Source: Arthrobacter endolithicus (lineage in GTDB: Bacteria; Actinomycetota; Actinomycetes; Actinomycetales; Micrococcaceae). From it: a stretch of 64,000 nucleotides of DNA. The stretch spans positions 62,001 through 126,000 of the forward strand of contig NZ_JAPNLH010000002.1 of NCBI RefSeq assembly GCF_026627425.1, written 5' to 3'. Below the pieces are notes generated by a model. It saw only the letters and a program-made list of their open reading frames with translations. It searched no databases and was not told the origin of the DNA. The position numbers and the translations under genes were made by a program. The stretch's first letter is position 1; each line of letters starts with the position of its first letter. Shown here piece after piece: positions 21,316-30,418 of the stretch.

Positions 21316-22676
21316 GCCTTGCTCCCTGTCGCGCTGTTGTCGGCGCTGTTACCGGCGCGGTTACTATCGTCGTCGTGCATGAGTGCGTTGAATTCGGCGT
21401 CGGTCGTAGGTTCAGTGTCCGCCGCTACCGGCGCGGTGGCAATGATATGACTGACCCGGTTACGCCGGCCTTCCAGCCGCTGGGCGTGCAGGTGGATTCC
21501 GGACACCTGCGCTTCACTGCCAACGATGGGTACGCGGCCCAACTGTTTGGCGAGGAGCCCGCCCACGGTGTCCACTTCGTCGTCGTCCAGGCTCAGCCCG
21601 AAAAGCTCACCCAGGTCGTCAACACCCAGCCGCGCGCTGACCAGATAACGGCCTTGGCCCAGGTCCTGGACCTCCGGGGCCTCGGAGTCGTACTCATCGA
21701 CGATCTCCCCCACAATCTCCTCGATAAGATCCTCAAGTGTCACCAGCCCGGCGGTGCCGCCATACTCGTCGATCACGATAGCGACGTGGGTCGATTCACC
21801 CTGAAGTTCCTTCAGGAGGTCGGTCACGAGTTTGGAATCCGGCACGTAGCGCACGGCGCGGGCTATGATTTCCACCGGCGGGGCGGTTGCGGTGGCGGCC
21901 AGCCGGTGTTCGGTGGCAACGACGTCCTTTAGGTACAAAATTCCCAGGATCTGATCCGTATTGTCGCCGATGACCGGAATTCTGGAGTAGCCCGAGTCCA
22001 GGAACAGCGTCATGGCCTCCGCCAGCGAGGAGCCCTTGTCGATGCTGACTATGTCCGTCCGTGGCACCATGACCGAGCGCACGACGGTGTCGCCGAGATC
22101 AAAAACGCTCTGGATCATTTCGGCTTCGTTGTCCTCGATCATCTCCGAATCGCTCGCCCGGTCAACGAACTCGCGGAACTCCTCTTCGCTGACAAACGCA
22201 TTGTCCCCGACCGGAGCACCCGGAGCCACGATGTTTCCAAGCCGAACCAGCCAGCCGGGTACCGGACCCAACAGCCAGCACAGAAAACGCACCAGCGCAG
22301 CGGTCCTGCCGACGACCGCAGCCGAGTGCAACCGGCCCAGCTGGCGCGGGGATACGCCGACCAAAACGAAGGCAATCACGGTCATGACGGCGGTGGCCAC
22401 CAGCCCGGCGAGCCAGAGGTTGTCCACCAAGTTCAAAAAGAGCACCGCGACACAGACGGCGACGGCCATTTCAAAAAAGACCCGCCAGAACCGCAGTGCA
22501 TTCATATGGGCCACCGGAGCTGCCAGGATTTTCTGCAGCGAAACGCCCCGGCTGTGCGCCGCAACGGTTTCCGCATCATGCCGGGGGAAGAAGTTGAATG
22601 CCGCATCCGCCGCGGTCAGCACGGCCGCAAAGGCAAGGAAGATAAGTCCCATAGCGGTCAACGCCAGGGTGATCAC
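21312..22676 (-). CDS. CNNM/CorC family membrane protein with CBS pair (hemolysin family)
   Basis: 454 residues. An N-terminal CNNM (DUF21) transmembrane region of about three to four helices (residues 1-160) is followed by a tandem CBS pair (about 205-330; [14 protein letters not shown] marks its start) and a CorC/HlyC C-terminal domain (about 350-430). Members are linked to Mg2+/Co2+ export or homeostasis; the older name hemolysin is misleading. Its ATG overlaps the ybeY stop by four bases. Confidence 0.93.
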   Translation of the reverse strand: MITLALTAMGLIFLAFAAVLTAADAAFNFFPRHDAETVAAHSRGVSLQKILAAPVAHMNALRFWRVFFEMAVAVCVAVLFLNLVDNLWLAGLVATAVMTVIAFVLVGVSPRQLGRLHSAAVVGRTAALVRFLCWLLGPVPGWLVRLGNIVAPGAPVGDNAFVSEEEFREFVDRASDSEMIEDNEAEMIQSVFDLGDTVVRSVMVPRTDIVSIDKGSSLAEAMTLFLDSGYSRIPVIGDNTDQILGILYLKDVVATEHRLAATATAPPVEIIARAVRYVPDSKLVTDLLKELQGESTHVAIVIDEYGGTAGLVTLEDLIEEIVGEIVDEYDSEAPEVQDLGQGRYLVSARLGVDDLGELFGLSLDDDEVDTVGGLLAKQLGRVPIVGSEAQVSGIHLHAQRLEGRRNRVSHIIATAPVAADTEPTTDAEFNALMHDDDSNRAGNSADNSATGSKA

Positions 22677-23146
22677 TGCATGGTCTCCCTGGGTGCTTCC
22701 TTGCCCAGGAAGACGGAGAGCAGTTCGCGCTGGAGGGCGAACATCTCTTCCTTCTCCTCGGGCTCGCCGTGGTCGTAACCTAGCAGGTGCAAGAGGCCGT
22801 GCGTGGTGAGCAGCAGCAGCTCTTCGGCCATCGGATGCCCGGCCGTTTGCGCCTGCTCGGCCGCAATTTGCGGGCAGAGCACGATGTCCCCGAGCAGACC
22901 GGCCGGAGACGGCCGCTCGGGAGTTCCGGGGCGCAGCTCGTCCATCGGGAAGGACAGCACATCGGTGGGTCCTGGCTCATCCATCCACTCGATGTGCAGC
23001 TTCTCCATCGCCTCGGCGTCGGCCAGAATGATCGAGAGCTCGGCCTGCGGATGGACGTAGAGCCGTTCGAGAATGAACCGTGCCAGCCGGACCAGTTCCG
23101 TTTCCTGCACGGAGATACCCGATTCATTGTTGACTTCGATGCTCAT
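22673..23146 (-). CDS. ybeY: Endoribonuclease YbeY (rRNA maturation factor)
   Basis: Metal-dependent RNase for 16S rRNA 3' processing and ribosome quality control. 157 residues, with the zinc motif [11 protein letters not shown] near 115-125 and the upstream DVLSFPMDE segment. Overlaps phoH upstream and the CBS gene downstream by four bases each. Confidence 0.97.
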   Translation of the reverse strand: MSIEVNNESGISVQETELVRLARFILERLYVHPQAELSIILADAEAMEKLHIEWMDEPGPTDVLSFPMDELRPGTPERPSPAGLLGDIVLCPQIAAEQAQTAGHPMAEELLLLTTHGLLHLLGYDHGEPEEKEEMFALQRELLSVFLGKEAPRETMQ

Positions 23147-24216
23147 GGCCGTCCGTTTGCGGCGTGGCCGCTGTATCCGCTAAGAATTTGCTCTTCGTCC
23201 CAGCGGCCGTAGGCCCTGACAATGTCGCCGACAAGCTTGTGCCGCACTACATCGGCGGCCTCGAGAAAGGAAAAATGGACATCGTCGATGCCGGTGAGTA
23301 TTTTTTCGACTATCCGCAGCCCGGACCTTGCCCCGGCCGGCAGATCAACCTGGGTCACATCCCCGGTCACCACCATCTTTGAACCGAAGCCGAGCCGGGT
23401 CAGGAACATCTTCATCTGTTCCGGCGTCGTGTTCTGGGCCTCGTCGAGGATAATAAACGCGTCATTGAGCGTCCTGCCGCGCATATAGGCCAGTGGAGCC
23501 ACTTCGATCGTGCCGGCGGCCATCAGCCGCGGAATTGACTCCGGATCCATCATCTCGTGCAGGGCGTCGTATAAGGGACGCAGATACGGATCGATCTTCT
23601 CGCTCAGGGTGCCCGGCAGAAAGCCCAGCCGTTCGCCGGCCTCAACAGCGGGCCGGGTGAGGATAATCCGCGTGACTTCCTTTTGCTGCAGAGCCTGGAC
23701 GGCCTTCGCCATGGCGAGATACGTCTTTCCCGTTCCGGCCGGGCCGATCCCAAAGACAACGGTGTTGGCGTCAATGGCATCCACGTAATTTTTCTGATTC
23801 AGCGTCTTAGGCCGGATGGTCCTGCCCCTGCTGGAGAGAATATTGTGTGTGAGGACGTCAACGGGCGACGCCGCCTGGGAGTGCAGCATGGACACCAGCT
23901 GTTCCAGCACCGCAGGGGTGACCGTCGTGCGACGCTCCACCAGGCCCCGGACCTCTTCAAAGAGGCGCATGATCCGCGGTACGTCCGCCGCCGGGCCGGA
24001 GATCGAGAGTTCGTTGCCGCGGACATGGAAGTCAAGCGTTGGGTAAGCGGCTTCGACGAAACGCAGCGCCTCATCCTGGGCACCCAAGGACTGCACCATT
24101 TGCTCCGGAGAGTCGAAGGAAACCACTTCGGTTCTACTGCCGGGCTGCGGAAGCTCCACGAAAGAGGCGCCGGCGGGTTGCCGCGAAGGGCTGTTGCTTG
24201 CTGTTGAATCTGTCAT
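23143..24216 (-). CDS. phoH: PhoH-like ATPase
   Basis: Cytoplasmic P-loop ATPase thought to act in RNA metabolism together with YbeY. 357 residues; Walker A GPAGTGKT near 158-165 and Walker [11 protein letters not shown] near 250. The N-terminal 120 residues hold the KH-like region of the PhoH family. First gene of the four-gene overlapping operon. Its upstream region carries a 16-bp tandem repeat array. Confidence 0.95.
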   Translation of the reverse strand: MTDSTASNSPSRQPAGASFVELPQPGSRTEVVSFDSPEQMVQSLGAQDEALRFVEAAYPTLDFHVRGNELSISGPAADVPRIMRLFEEVRGLVERRTTVTPAVLEQLVSMLHSQAASPVDVLTHNILSSRGRTIRPKTLNQKNYVDAIDANTVVFGIGPAGTGKTYLAMAKAVQALQQKEVTRIILTRPAVEAGERLGFLPGTLSEKIDPYLRPLYDALHEMMDPESIPRLMAAGTIEVAPLAYMRGRTLNDAFIILDEAQNTTPEQMKMFLTRLGFGSKMVVTGDVTQVDLPAGARSGLRIVEKILTGIDDVHFSFLEAADVVRHKLVGDIVRAYGRWDEEQILSGYSGHAANGRP

Positions 24217-24641
24217 ATCGGCCGGCCGCGTCCGGCCCGGAATCTCTCCCTGATGTATTTGACGTGTTTTCCCAACACGTTCTTGCCCTTATCTTACGGT
24301 ACTGGATCTTACGGTACTGGCATCTTACGGCAGTGGCATCCCACGGTACTGGCATCTTACGGCAGTGGTTCCGGCACTCATTGGACCTGCGCTGAGAAGC
24401 CTGCACCCAGGCCCCGCCAACCGAAGACGTCAACCCTCGCCGCTCACAGCTCGGGCACAGGGAATATCGGAGCGATCTCAAAAGGGTTTCGATACGGTTT
24501 CAGTTCCGCCGGAAAGCGCCCTGAGGTCAGTCTGGCCGCGGACGCTGTGCAAGGGTAGATAAGGCTCCGGCGTCGGCGGGCGGCTGTTGCGGGTCTCCGC
24601 GGAAAGGATGCATCATCGGATCTATACCTCTGTCTGCGTCT
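24217..24641. other. 425-nt intergenic region between divergent phoH and GerMN genes
   Basis: No coding potential with a credible ribosome site. It contains the 16-bp repeat array (24291-24369) on the phoH side. The remaining 270 nt toward the GerMN gene show no hairpin, operator or RNA gene that I can support. GTAGATAAG near 24555 may belong to a promoter for the rightward gene. Confidence 0.6.
24291..24369. repeat. Tandem repeat array A, five units of 15-16 bp
   Basis: Five head-to-tail copies of ATCTTACGGTACTGGC or close variants (first copy 15 bp, the others 16). Variation is limited to TACGGTACTGG versus TACGGCAGTGG and TCTT versus TCCC. The array starts 75 nt upstream of the phoH start codon. 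Confidence 0.9.
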
Positions 24642-25568
24642 TTGGCCCGTCAGCGAACCTCCCGCCGCAGCACTGTGACGGGAGTTGTTCTTCTTTGTAC
24701 AGGCCTGTTTATCACCGGCTGCAGCCCGGATAGTTCGCCACCGCCGGCAGACACCACCATGCCCGCCTCGGTTGGAAGCTCGGCGACCTCCCCCGTGACG
24801 TCGGCTCCCTTGGAGTCGGCCCAATCGTCGGCCAAGTTGCCGGTCTACTGGCTCGGGCACAGCGGCAACGGCGTCTTTTTGTACCGTGAGTTCCTCGCTG
24901 TGGAGGGTAACGGAGATCCTATCCAGGCCGCCCTGCTGGCCATGACGGAGGATAAGCCGCTGGACAGCGACTATTTCACGCCGTGGAAAAAGCCCAGCAA
25001 ACTCGGGGCGTCCATCTCCGCGAAGAATGTCATCACGGTGGATATTTCCGCCGATGCTTTCAGCACCAACGTCGATGAAGGTATCGCCCAGCGCGCCTTG
25101 GCCCAACTCGTCTACACGGCCACCGCGGCCGCGGCCAATGCTGGCCTCATCGTTGCCAATCAGCCCGTCCAGGTATCGCTGCTGGTTGACGGACACACCG
25201 ATTATCTGGCTTTCGGCAAGGTCAAATTGGATAAACCTCTAGTGCGGGACAGCGGTTTTGTCGCCCCGGTGTGGATCATTGATCCACAGGCAGGCAGCAC
25301 TCTTACGTCCCCGGTCCTGGTCACCGGCCAAGGAATCTCCGGCACGGGAGAACTCGGCTGGCAGCTGATCAAACGAGGATCGGACGGCCGCGAAAGCCCG
25401 TACCAGAGCGGAAAGGTAGCTGTGAGCACCGGACCGTCCCAACTCGGCGCCTTCACCTTCAGCCTGCGGCCGCCGGCCGGCTCCTATGAATTGCGGGTTT
25501 TCCGCGCGGTTCAGACCGACCCCGCAGCTCAGGACGGCGTCGACTCGAAAATCATCACCGTCAGCTGA
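24642..25568 (+). CDS. Lipoprotein with GerMN and Gmad2 domains
   Basis: 308 residues. A lipoprotein signal peptide (lipobox FITGC near residue 27) is followed by a GerMN domain (about 90-200; the paired-spore-germination fold, here LSAKN-type strands and QVSLLVDGH) and a C-terminal immunoglobulin-like Gmad2 domain (about 210-305). In actinobacteria such proteins are found without sporulation and are cell-envelope proteins of unknown role. The start is weakly supported: TTG at 24642 has no ribosome site, and GTG at 24675 would still keep the signal peptide. Convergent with rsmE. Confidence 0.82.
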   Translation: MARQRTSRRSTVTGVVLLCTGLFITGCSPDSSPPPADTTMPASVGSSATSPVTSAPLESAQSSAKLPVYWLGHSGNGVFLYREFLAVEGNGDPIQAALLAMTEDKPLDSDYFTPWKKPSKLGASISAKNVITVDISADAFSTNVDEGIAQRALAQLVYTATAAAANAGLIVANQPVQVSLLVDGHTDYLAFGKVKLDKPLVRDSGFVAPVWIIDPQAGSTLTSPVLVTGQGISGTGELGWQLIKRGSDGRESPYQSGKVAVSTGPSQLGAFTFSLRPPAGSYELRVFRAVQTDPAAQDGVDSKIITVS

Positions 25569-25570
25569 AC

Positions 25571-26434
25571 CTACCAGCGGTGCAGATCAACGCTGAGCAG
25601 GGCGACGGCGGCGGGGCCGGCGGTGGACGAGCGCAGTACGTGTGGGCCTAGGCGTACCTGAACCGCGCCGGCTCCGGTGAGTAGATCCAGCTCCCGGGGG
25701 CTGATCCCGCCCTCCGGACCGACCAGGATGAGGATCTCCCGGATTTGTCCCGGAGTACCCGGTTTCAGCGTGGCTGTTTCCCCACCCTTCACGTCCAGGC
25801 CCGTCAAGTCCTGCTCCTTCACGTCCAGCCCCGTCAAGTCCTGCTCCGTCAAGTCCCGCGCCCGCCATTGCGTCACGGCCACGGTGAGCGGCAGCAATGC
25901 TTCTTCATGCAGGATCAGAGCCAGCGCCGCGGCCTGGATATGCGGCAGCAGTGCGGTGGTGTCCACGGCCTCAGTGACGTCGGGGACCCAGGCCCGCCGG
26001 GCCTGTTTGGCCGCGGACGTGACAGTTGCGCGCCACTTCGCCAGGGACTTCGCGGCCCGCTCGCCTTTCCACCGGACGATGGAACGCTCGGCCTGCCAGG
26101 GGACAAAGCCGTCGGCACCGAGTTCGGTGGCCGTTTCGATGGCGAGTTCGTCGCGATCGCCCTTGGCCAGGGCTTGAACGAGCACCAGTCGAAGAGCTGG
26201 ACCCGGCTCGACGCTCACCCCGTCCACGAGCAGGGTCAGTTCCCCGCCGCCCGCCGAACGCACCACGCCGGTCACCCGCCGACCGGCCCCGTCCACCAGA
26301 TCAATCCGTTCGCCGGCACCGAGACGTTTGACCGTGCTCGCGTGCCGGCCCTCCGCCCCGCCAAGGACAAAAATCGAACCAACAGCCAGCGCAGCAAGTT
26401 CACCGGCACCGGCGAAGAATATGGGGCTAGTCAT
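25571..26434 (-). CDS. rsmE: 16S rRNA (uracil(1498)-N3)-methyltransferase
   Basis: SPOUT-class methyltransferase that modifies U1498 of 16S rRNA. 287 residues, with an N-terminal PUA-like domain and the knot domain ending in VGPEGGISPRELDLL and LRSSTAGPAAVALL. It starts 5 nt after dnaJ, in the heat-shock operon. Unusual: a ten-residue in-frame duplication (EQDLTGLDVK twice) near residues 192-213, between knot-domain strands, where homologues have a short loop. Confidence 0.94.
   Translation of the reverse strand: MTSPIFFAGAGELAALAVGSIFVLGGAEGRHASTVKRLGAGERIDLVDGAGRRVTGVVRSAGGGELTLLVDGVSVEPGPALRLVLVQALAKGDRDELAIETATELGADGFVPWQAERSIVRWKGERAAKSLAKWRATVTSAAKQARRAWVPDVTEAVDTTALLPHIQAAALALILHEEALLPLTVAVTQWRARDLTEQDLTGLDVKEQDLTGLDVKGGETATLKPGTPGQIREILILVGPEGGISPRELDLLTGAGAVQVRLGPHVLRSSTAGPAAVALLSVDLHRW
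25788..25847. repeat. In-frame 30-bp duplication inside rsmE
   Basis: Two 30-bp copies differ at one base. A partial third copy (GTCAAGTCC) follows at 25848. It encodes the repeated DVK-EQ-DLTGL segment and preserves the frame. Confidence 0.9.
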
Positions 26435-26439
26435 GCGCC

Positions 26440-27564
26440 CTAGAGGCTTCCAAACTTATCCCGCAGTTTGGAGAACATTCCACCGCTGGTCACCAATTTG
26501 CCCTCGCTGACCTGTTCGCCGCGCAGTGCTGCCAGCTGCTTGAGCAGATCTTGTTGGGCAGCGTCAATCCGTACCGGCGTTTCAACATTGATGTGGACTT
26601 TAAGATCCCCGCGGCCGTAGCCGCGCAGATGCGTCACACCCAGGCCGCGCAGCAGGATGACTTCACCGGACTGCAGACCGGACTTCACGCTGATCGGCTG
26701 CTCGCCGTCGAACGTCTCCAGCGTTAATTCGGTGCCGAGGGCGGCCGCCGTCATCGGCACGCTTAAAGTTGCGTGCAGATCGTCACCGTCGCGCAGGAAG
26801 GAGGGATCATTGGTGACCTTGATTTCCACATACAGATCGCCGGCAGGGCCGCCAGCAGGGCCTGCCTCGCCCTGGCCGCCGAGCTGGATCCGCGTACCGG
26901 TTCCCACTCCCGCAGGAACCTTAATGGTCAAAGTGCGGCGGCTGCGTACGCGGCCCTCGCCGTTGCATTCATTGCAGGGATCCAAAATCATGGTGCCAAA
27001 TCCCTGGCAGGATCCGCACGGCGCCGCCGTCATCACCTGGCCAAGGATGGAACGCACCGGACGCTGTATCTGGCCGCTGCCGTGGCAGATGTCGCAGGTG
27101 GTCGGACGCGTGCCGGGCCGGCAGCAGCTGCCGTCGCAGCTGGTGCAGACGACGGCGGTTTCCACCTCGATCTTCTTATTGACCCCGAAAACGGCGTCAC
27201 GCAGGTCGATCCGGACGTTGATCAGCGCATCCTGGCCCCGACGGGTCCGGGGTGCCGGCCCGGAGTGCCCGGAGCCGCCGAAGAAGGTCTCGAAGATGTC
27301 CTGAAAGGCAAAACCCTGGCCACCGAAACCGGCACCCGAACCGTTGTCCGTCCCGTTTTCGTTTCCGGTCGTGTCGTAGATGCGTCGCTTAGCGGGGTCC
27401 GAGAGCACCTCGTAGGCGTGGCTGACGTTCTTGAAACGGTCTTGGGCGTCGTCCCCCTCGGCGACGTCGGGATGGTACTTGCGGGCCAGTTTGCGGTAGG
27501 CCTTTTTGATTTCCTCGCCGGTGGCATCCCGGGACACGCCCAGTGCGTCGTAATGGTTACTCAA
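26440..27564 (-). CDS. dnaJ: Chaperone DnaJ
   Basis: Hsp40 co-chaperone of DnaK. 374 residues: J domain with HPD near 31-33, a G/F-rich stretch, and four CxxCxGxG-type zinc motifs (CTSCDGSC, CDICHGSG, CGSCQGFG, CNECNGEG) at about 135-210. The first motif is imperfect (spacing after the second cysteine altered). A C-terminal substrate-binding domain follows. It lies 125 nt downstream of hrcA, so it is the second, HrcA-controlled DnaJ type seen in actinobacteria. Confidence 0.96.
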   Translation of the reverse strand: MSNHYDALGVSRDATGEEIKKAYRKLARKYHPDVAEGDDAQDRFKNVSHAYEVLSDPAKRRIYDTTGNENGTDNGSGAGFGGQGFAFQDIFETFFGGSGHSGPAPRTRRGQDALINVRIDLRDAVFGVNKKIEVETAVVCTSCDGSCCRPGTRPTTCDICHGSGQIQRPVRSILGQVMTAAPCGSCQGFGTMILDPCNECNGEGRVRSRRTLTIKVPAGVGTGTRIQLGGQGEAGPAGGPAGDLYVEIKVTNDPSFLRDGDDLHATLSVPMTAAALGTELTLETFDGEQPISVKSGLQSGEVILLRGLGVTHLRGYGRGDLKVHINVETPVRIDAAQQDLLKQLAALRGEQVSEGKLVTSGGMFSKLRDKFGSL

Positions 27565-27689
27565 GTTCTCTTACTTTCTCTATTGTCCTCTGGCTGGCCG
27601 GCTGCGGACACCTCGCGGCGCCGAACTCGGGCCAGACCCTATCTGTCAACACGTTTGTCTGTTTGGTCTTTTGCGTTTGTCGGCGCGGC

Positions 27690-28703
27690 TCAGCCGGCCA
27701 AAATCCTCGAAAGGTAGCGGGCCACCGCGCGCACCGCCGCCATGGTGTTGGGGTAGTCCATCCGAGTGGGGCCCAGCACACCGATTTTCGCCAGTGCATC
27801 AGGCCCGTAGCCGGTCGCCACCACCGACGCTTCCACCAGGGCGTCGTGCGGGTTTTCCCGTCCGATGCTGACCGACACGCCCCGCGCGTCCTGGGCCATG
27901 TCAGCGAGCAGCCGCAACATGACGACCTGTTCCTCCAGAGCGTCCAGCACCGGGCCAATGCTTAAGGGGAAGTCCACATTGGATCGTGCCAGATTGGCTG
28001 TTCCCGCCATGACAAAGCGATCCTCGCGGGCGGCAACCGCCAGCTGGGCGAGAGCCGCGGCCAGCCGGAGACCCGCCTGCTTCGTTTCCCTCGACAGCGC
28101 CCCCGGGACCGCCGCCAGCGCCGCCGGCAGCGCCGTCAGCTCCATCCCCAGCACTGCGGCCAGAAAGGTGCCTCTCAGCTGGGCCAACGTTGCTTCGTCC
28201 AGCTGCTGGCCGGCGTCGATCACGCGCTGATCAACCTTCCCGGTCCCCAGAATCAGCACAATCAGCACCTGATGCGGGGCGAGCAGGACGAATTCAATAT
28301 GCCGCACCGTGGCGGAAGTGGTCCGCGGGTACTGTACGACGGCGACCTGATTCGTCAGGTGCGCCAGAGTGCGGACGGTGCGGTCCAGGATGTCATCCAA
28401 GTCATCGGAGCCGTTAAGCAGCGCCTGAATAGCCCGCCGTTCAGCAGCCGACAGGGGTTGAACGGCCGAAATCCGGTCGACGAAAAGCCGGTAGCCCTTA
28501 TCCGTCGGAATCCGGCCCGAGCTGGTGTGCGGAGCAGTGATCAGTCCGTCTTCCTCCAGCGCCGCCATGTCGTTGCGGATAGTGGCACTGGACACCCCCA
28601 GATGATGGCGGTCGACCAAGGCCTTGGATCCGACGGGTTCGCGCGAATGAACGTAGTCCTCGACAATCGCCCGCAATACCTCAAGTTTGCGCGGCTCGCT
28701 CAT
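27690..28703 (-). CDS. hrcA: Heat-inducible transcription repressor HrcA
   Basis: Repressor of class I heat-shock genes, binding CIRCE elements. 337 residues; N-terminal winged helix (RKLEVLRAIVEDYV, SSATIRNDMAALEEDGLI) followed by the HrcA effector domain. The ATG at 28703 has GGAGGTGGG directly upstream; a longer frame to 28748 exists but is not needed. A CIRCE-like site lies 61 nt upstream, implying autoregulation of hrcA-dnaJ-rsmE. Confidence 0.96.
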   Translation of the reverse strand: MSEPRKLEVLRAIVEDYVHSREPVGSKALVDRHHLGVSSATIRNDMAALEEDGLITAPHTSSGRIPTDKGYRLFVDRISAVQPLSAAERRAIQALLNGSDDLDDILDRTVRTLAHLTNQVAVVQYPRTTSATVRHIEFVLLAPHQVLIVLILGTGKVDQRVIDAGQQLDEATLAQLRGTFLAAVLGMELTALPAALAAVPGALSRETKQAGLRLAAALAQLAVAAREDRFVMAGTANLARSNVDFPLSIGPVLDALEEQVVMLRLLADMAQDARGVSVSIGRENPHDALVEASVVATGYGPDALAKIGVLGPTRMDYPNTMAAVRAVARYLSRILAG

Positions 28704-28763
28704 CCACCCACCTCCACCCGGTCCGGTTCGTAAAAGCCGCGCGTTCACCGATAGCGGCAGACA

Positions 28764-28790
28764 TTAGCACTCTGCGTGTCCAACTGCTAA
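28764..28790 (-). promoter_or_regulatory. CIRCE-like operator upstream of hrcA
   Basis: TTAGCACTC, nine bases, then AACTGCTAA. The consensus is TTAGCACTC-N9-GAGTGCTAA, so one half-site is perfect and the other matches seven of nine. Position and context make HrcA binding likely. Confidence 0.8.
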
Positions 28791-28904
28791 GTCTAATACT
28801 TTCACTGCCGGGCCTGCAGCAGGGGTTTACCGGCGCACGCTGAGAGCACAATCGGGCAGCTTCGGGTTGCTAGCATGAAAGCTCCGCGATGAGAGGTACG
28901 TGCC

Positions 28905-29762
28905 GTGAGTTATGACCAGTGGGGTCCGCAGGACCTTTCTGCCCCCGCCCGGACCGCTCTACCGCAGGTACAGGCCACCGCGGGATTAGTGCTGGAAGAC
29001 GTGCAGAGCGGCTGGGTGGGCGCAGTGCTCCGGACCGAGAAGTCCGGCGGCATGCATATCCTGGTCCTCGAGGACGGCCGCGGGAAAACAAAATCTTTTC
29101 AACTCGGCTTTGGTTTTTTACTCGAAGGACGCCCCGTCGAAATAGTCGCTCCGGTGACCAGGAAAGTAGGGGCCAACGGACCGGGGACGCGGACGGCTTC
29201 GGGCTCGGTCCGGGTCTCCGGGCAGCGTGCGCAGGTGGCCAAGGCGAGCCGGATTTGGGTGGAAGGCAAGCACGACGCCGAATTAGTCGAGAAGGTCTGG
29301 GGTGACGATCTGCGCGTGGAGGGAATCGTTGTGGAACCACTGCACGGCGTCGATGACCTTGCCGGCGCCATTCGGGCCTTCGCCCCCGGCCCGGGCCGCC
29401 GGCTCGGAATTTTGGTGGATCATCTTGTGAACGGTTCCAAGGAATCCCGGATAGCCGCCGATGCCATGCGGGTGCCGGGGGCGCGGGACAATGTGCTCAT
29501 TGTGGGACATCCCTATGTGGACGTGTGGCAGGCCATCCGCCCGCAGGTGCTCGGCATCCCGGTCTGGCCGCAGGTGCCCCGCGAGGTGGAGTGGAAGGTG
29601 GGAATCCTGCGGTCCTTCGGCTGGCCGCACCGGACGCCAACAGACGTCGCACTGGGGTGGCGGAGGCTGTTGGGAAAGGTCAGCAGCTACGCCGATCTTG
29701 AGCCAGCGCTATTGGGGCGCGTCGAGGAAGTGATCGATTTCCTGACAGTTCCAGTATCCTAG
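28905..29762 (+). CDS. DUF3097 family protein
   Basis: 285 residues, soluble. Conserved features include RIWVEGKHDAELVEKVWGDDLR (a TOPRIM-like acidic start near residue 112) and GILVDHLVNGSKESRIA. DUF3097 is an actinobacterial family of unknown function; the segment IWVEGKHDAELV suggests a TOPRIM-type fold, which is an inference. GTG start with GAGAGG upstream; a TAGCAT -10 box is at 28871-28876. Divergent from hrcA. Confidence 0.85.
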   Translation: MSYDQWGPQDLSAPARTALPQVQATAGLVLEDVQSGWVGAVLRTEKSGGMHILVLEDGRGKTKSFQLGFGFLLEGRPVEIVAPVTRKVGANGPGTRTASGSVRVSGQRAQVAKASRIWVEGKHDAELVEKVWGDDLRVEGIVVEPLHGVDDLAGAIRAFAPGPGRRLGILVDHLVNGSKESRIAADAMRVPGARDNVLIVGHPYVDVWQAIRPQVLGIPVWPQVPREVEWKVGILRSFGWPHRTPTDVALGWRRLLGKVSSYADLEPALLGRVEEVIDFLTVPVS

Positions 29763-29813
29763 GAGGAAGTAACGAGCATCCGCTCGGCCAATTTGAGATA
29801 GAGGAACCAGCCA

Positions 29814-30293
29814 GTGGCTAAGACAGCACACGGCAGCAGCGCTAACGGACATTTCGGCTCCGGCACCAGAACCGCCGGATCCGAGCCAGCTGCCGACCAC
29901 CGGGAGCCTGCCCACTACGAGGCTGTCCCGGCCAGCGCACCGGCATTGACGCCGGCTGAAGATAGGCAGTGGGCCTTCATGGCCCACTGCGGCGGAATTC
30001 TCGGTTTCATCCCGTCGCTGATCATCTATCTAGTCTTTCGGGACCGCGGACCGTTCACCGCGCAGGAGTCCAGAGAAGCGTTGAACTTCACGGTTCCGCC
30101 GACAATTGTGGCGGCCGTGGCAAACATCATTGCTGTTGTTTTATCGGGCATTTCGCCTGCGACCGGTACGGTCTTCGCCTTTCTCGCGGTAGGAATCTGG
30201 ATTTTCCTCACCGTCTTTTCGGTCATCGCCGCCGTGCATGTTAACCGCGGCCAGCCCTACCGCTATGCCTTGAGTTTTCGTCTGATCCACTGA
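29814..30293 (+). CDS. DUF4870 family membrane protein
   Basis: 159 residues. A 45-residue Ala/Ser/His-rich N terminus is followed by the DUF4870 domain: a first helix after DRQWAFMAHCGG, a second over the AVANIIAVVL region and a third over the FAFLAVGIWIFLTVF region. GTG start with GAGGAACC upstream. 51 nt downstream of DUF3097, possibly co-transcribed. Function unknown. Confidence 0.85.
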   Translation: MAKTAHGSSANGHFGSGTRTAGSEPAADHREPAHYEAVPASAPALTPAEDRQWAFMAHCGGILGFIPSLIIYLVFRDRGPFTAQESREALNFTVPPTIVAAVANIIAVVLSGISPATGTVFAFLAVGIWIFLTVFSVIAAVHVNRGQPYRYALSFRLIH

Positions 30294-30304
30294 CCGTGGC
30301 TGTC

Positions 30305-30400
30305 ACGGCCAGTACTTCTCACCGACAGTACTTGTCACGGACAGTACTTGTCACCGACGATGATCGTCACTGTCACTGATCGTCACTGTCACTGCTTGTC
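30305..30400. repeat. Tandem repeat array B, six units of 16 bp
   Basis: Six consecutive 16-bp units. The first three are ACSGMCAGTACTTSTC-like and nearly identical (ACCGACAGTACTTGTC, ACGGACAGTACTTGTC). The last three drift to ACTGTCACTGATCGTC forms. It fills almost the whole gap between the convergent DUF4870 and hemW genes. No separate terminator is visible there. Confidence 0.9.
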
Positions 30401-30418
30401 CACCGGGCGCGGTCCGCG

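Noticed and set aside
24291-24369. CRISPR array
   Set aside because: Units are contiguous 16-bp repeats with no spacers and no cas genes nearby; same for 30305-30400 and 38469-38562.
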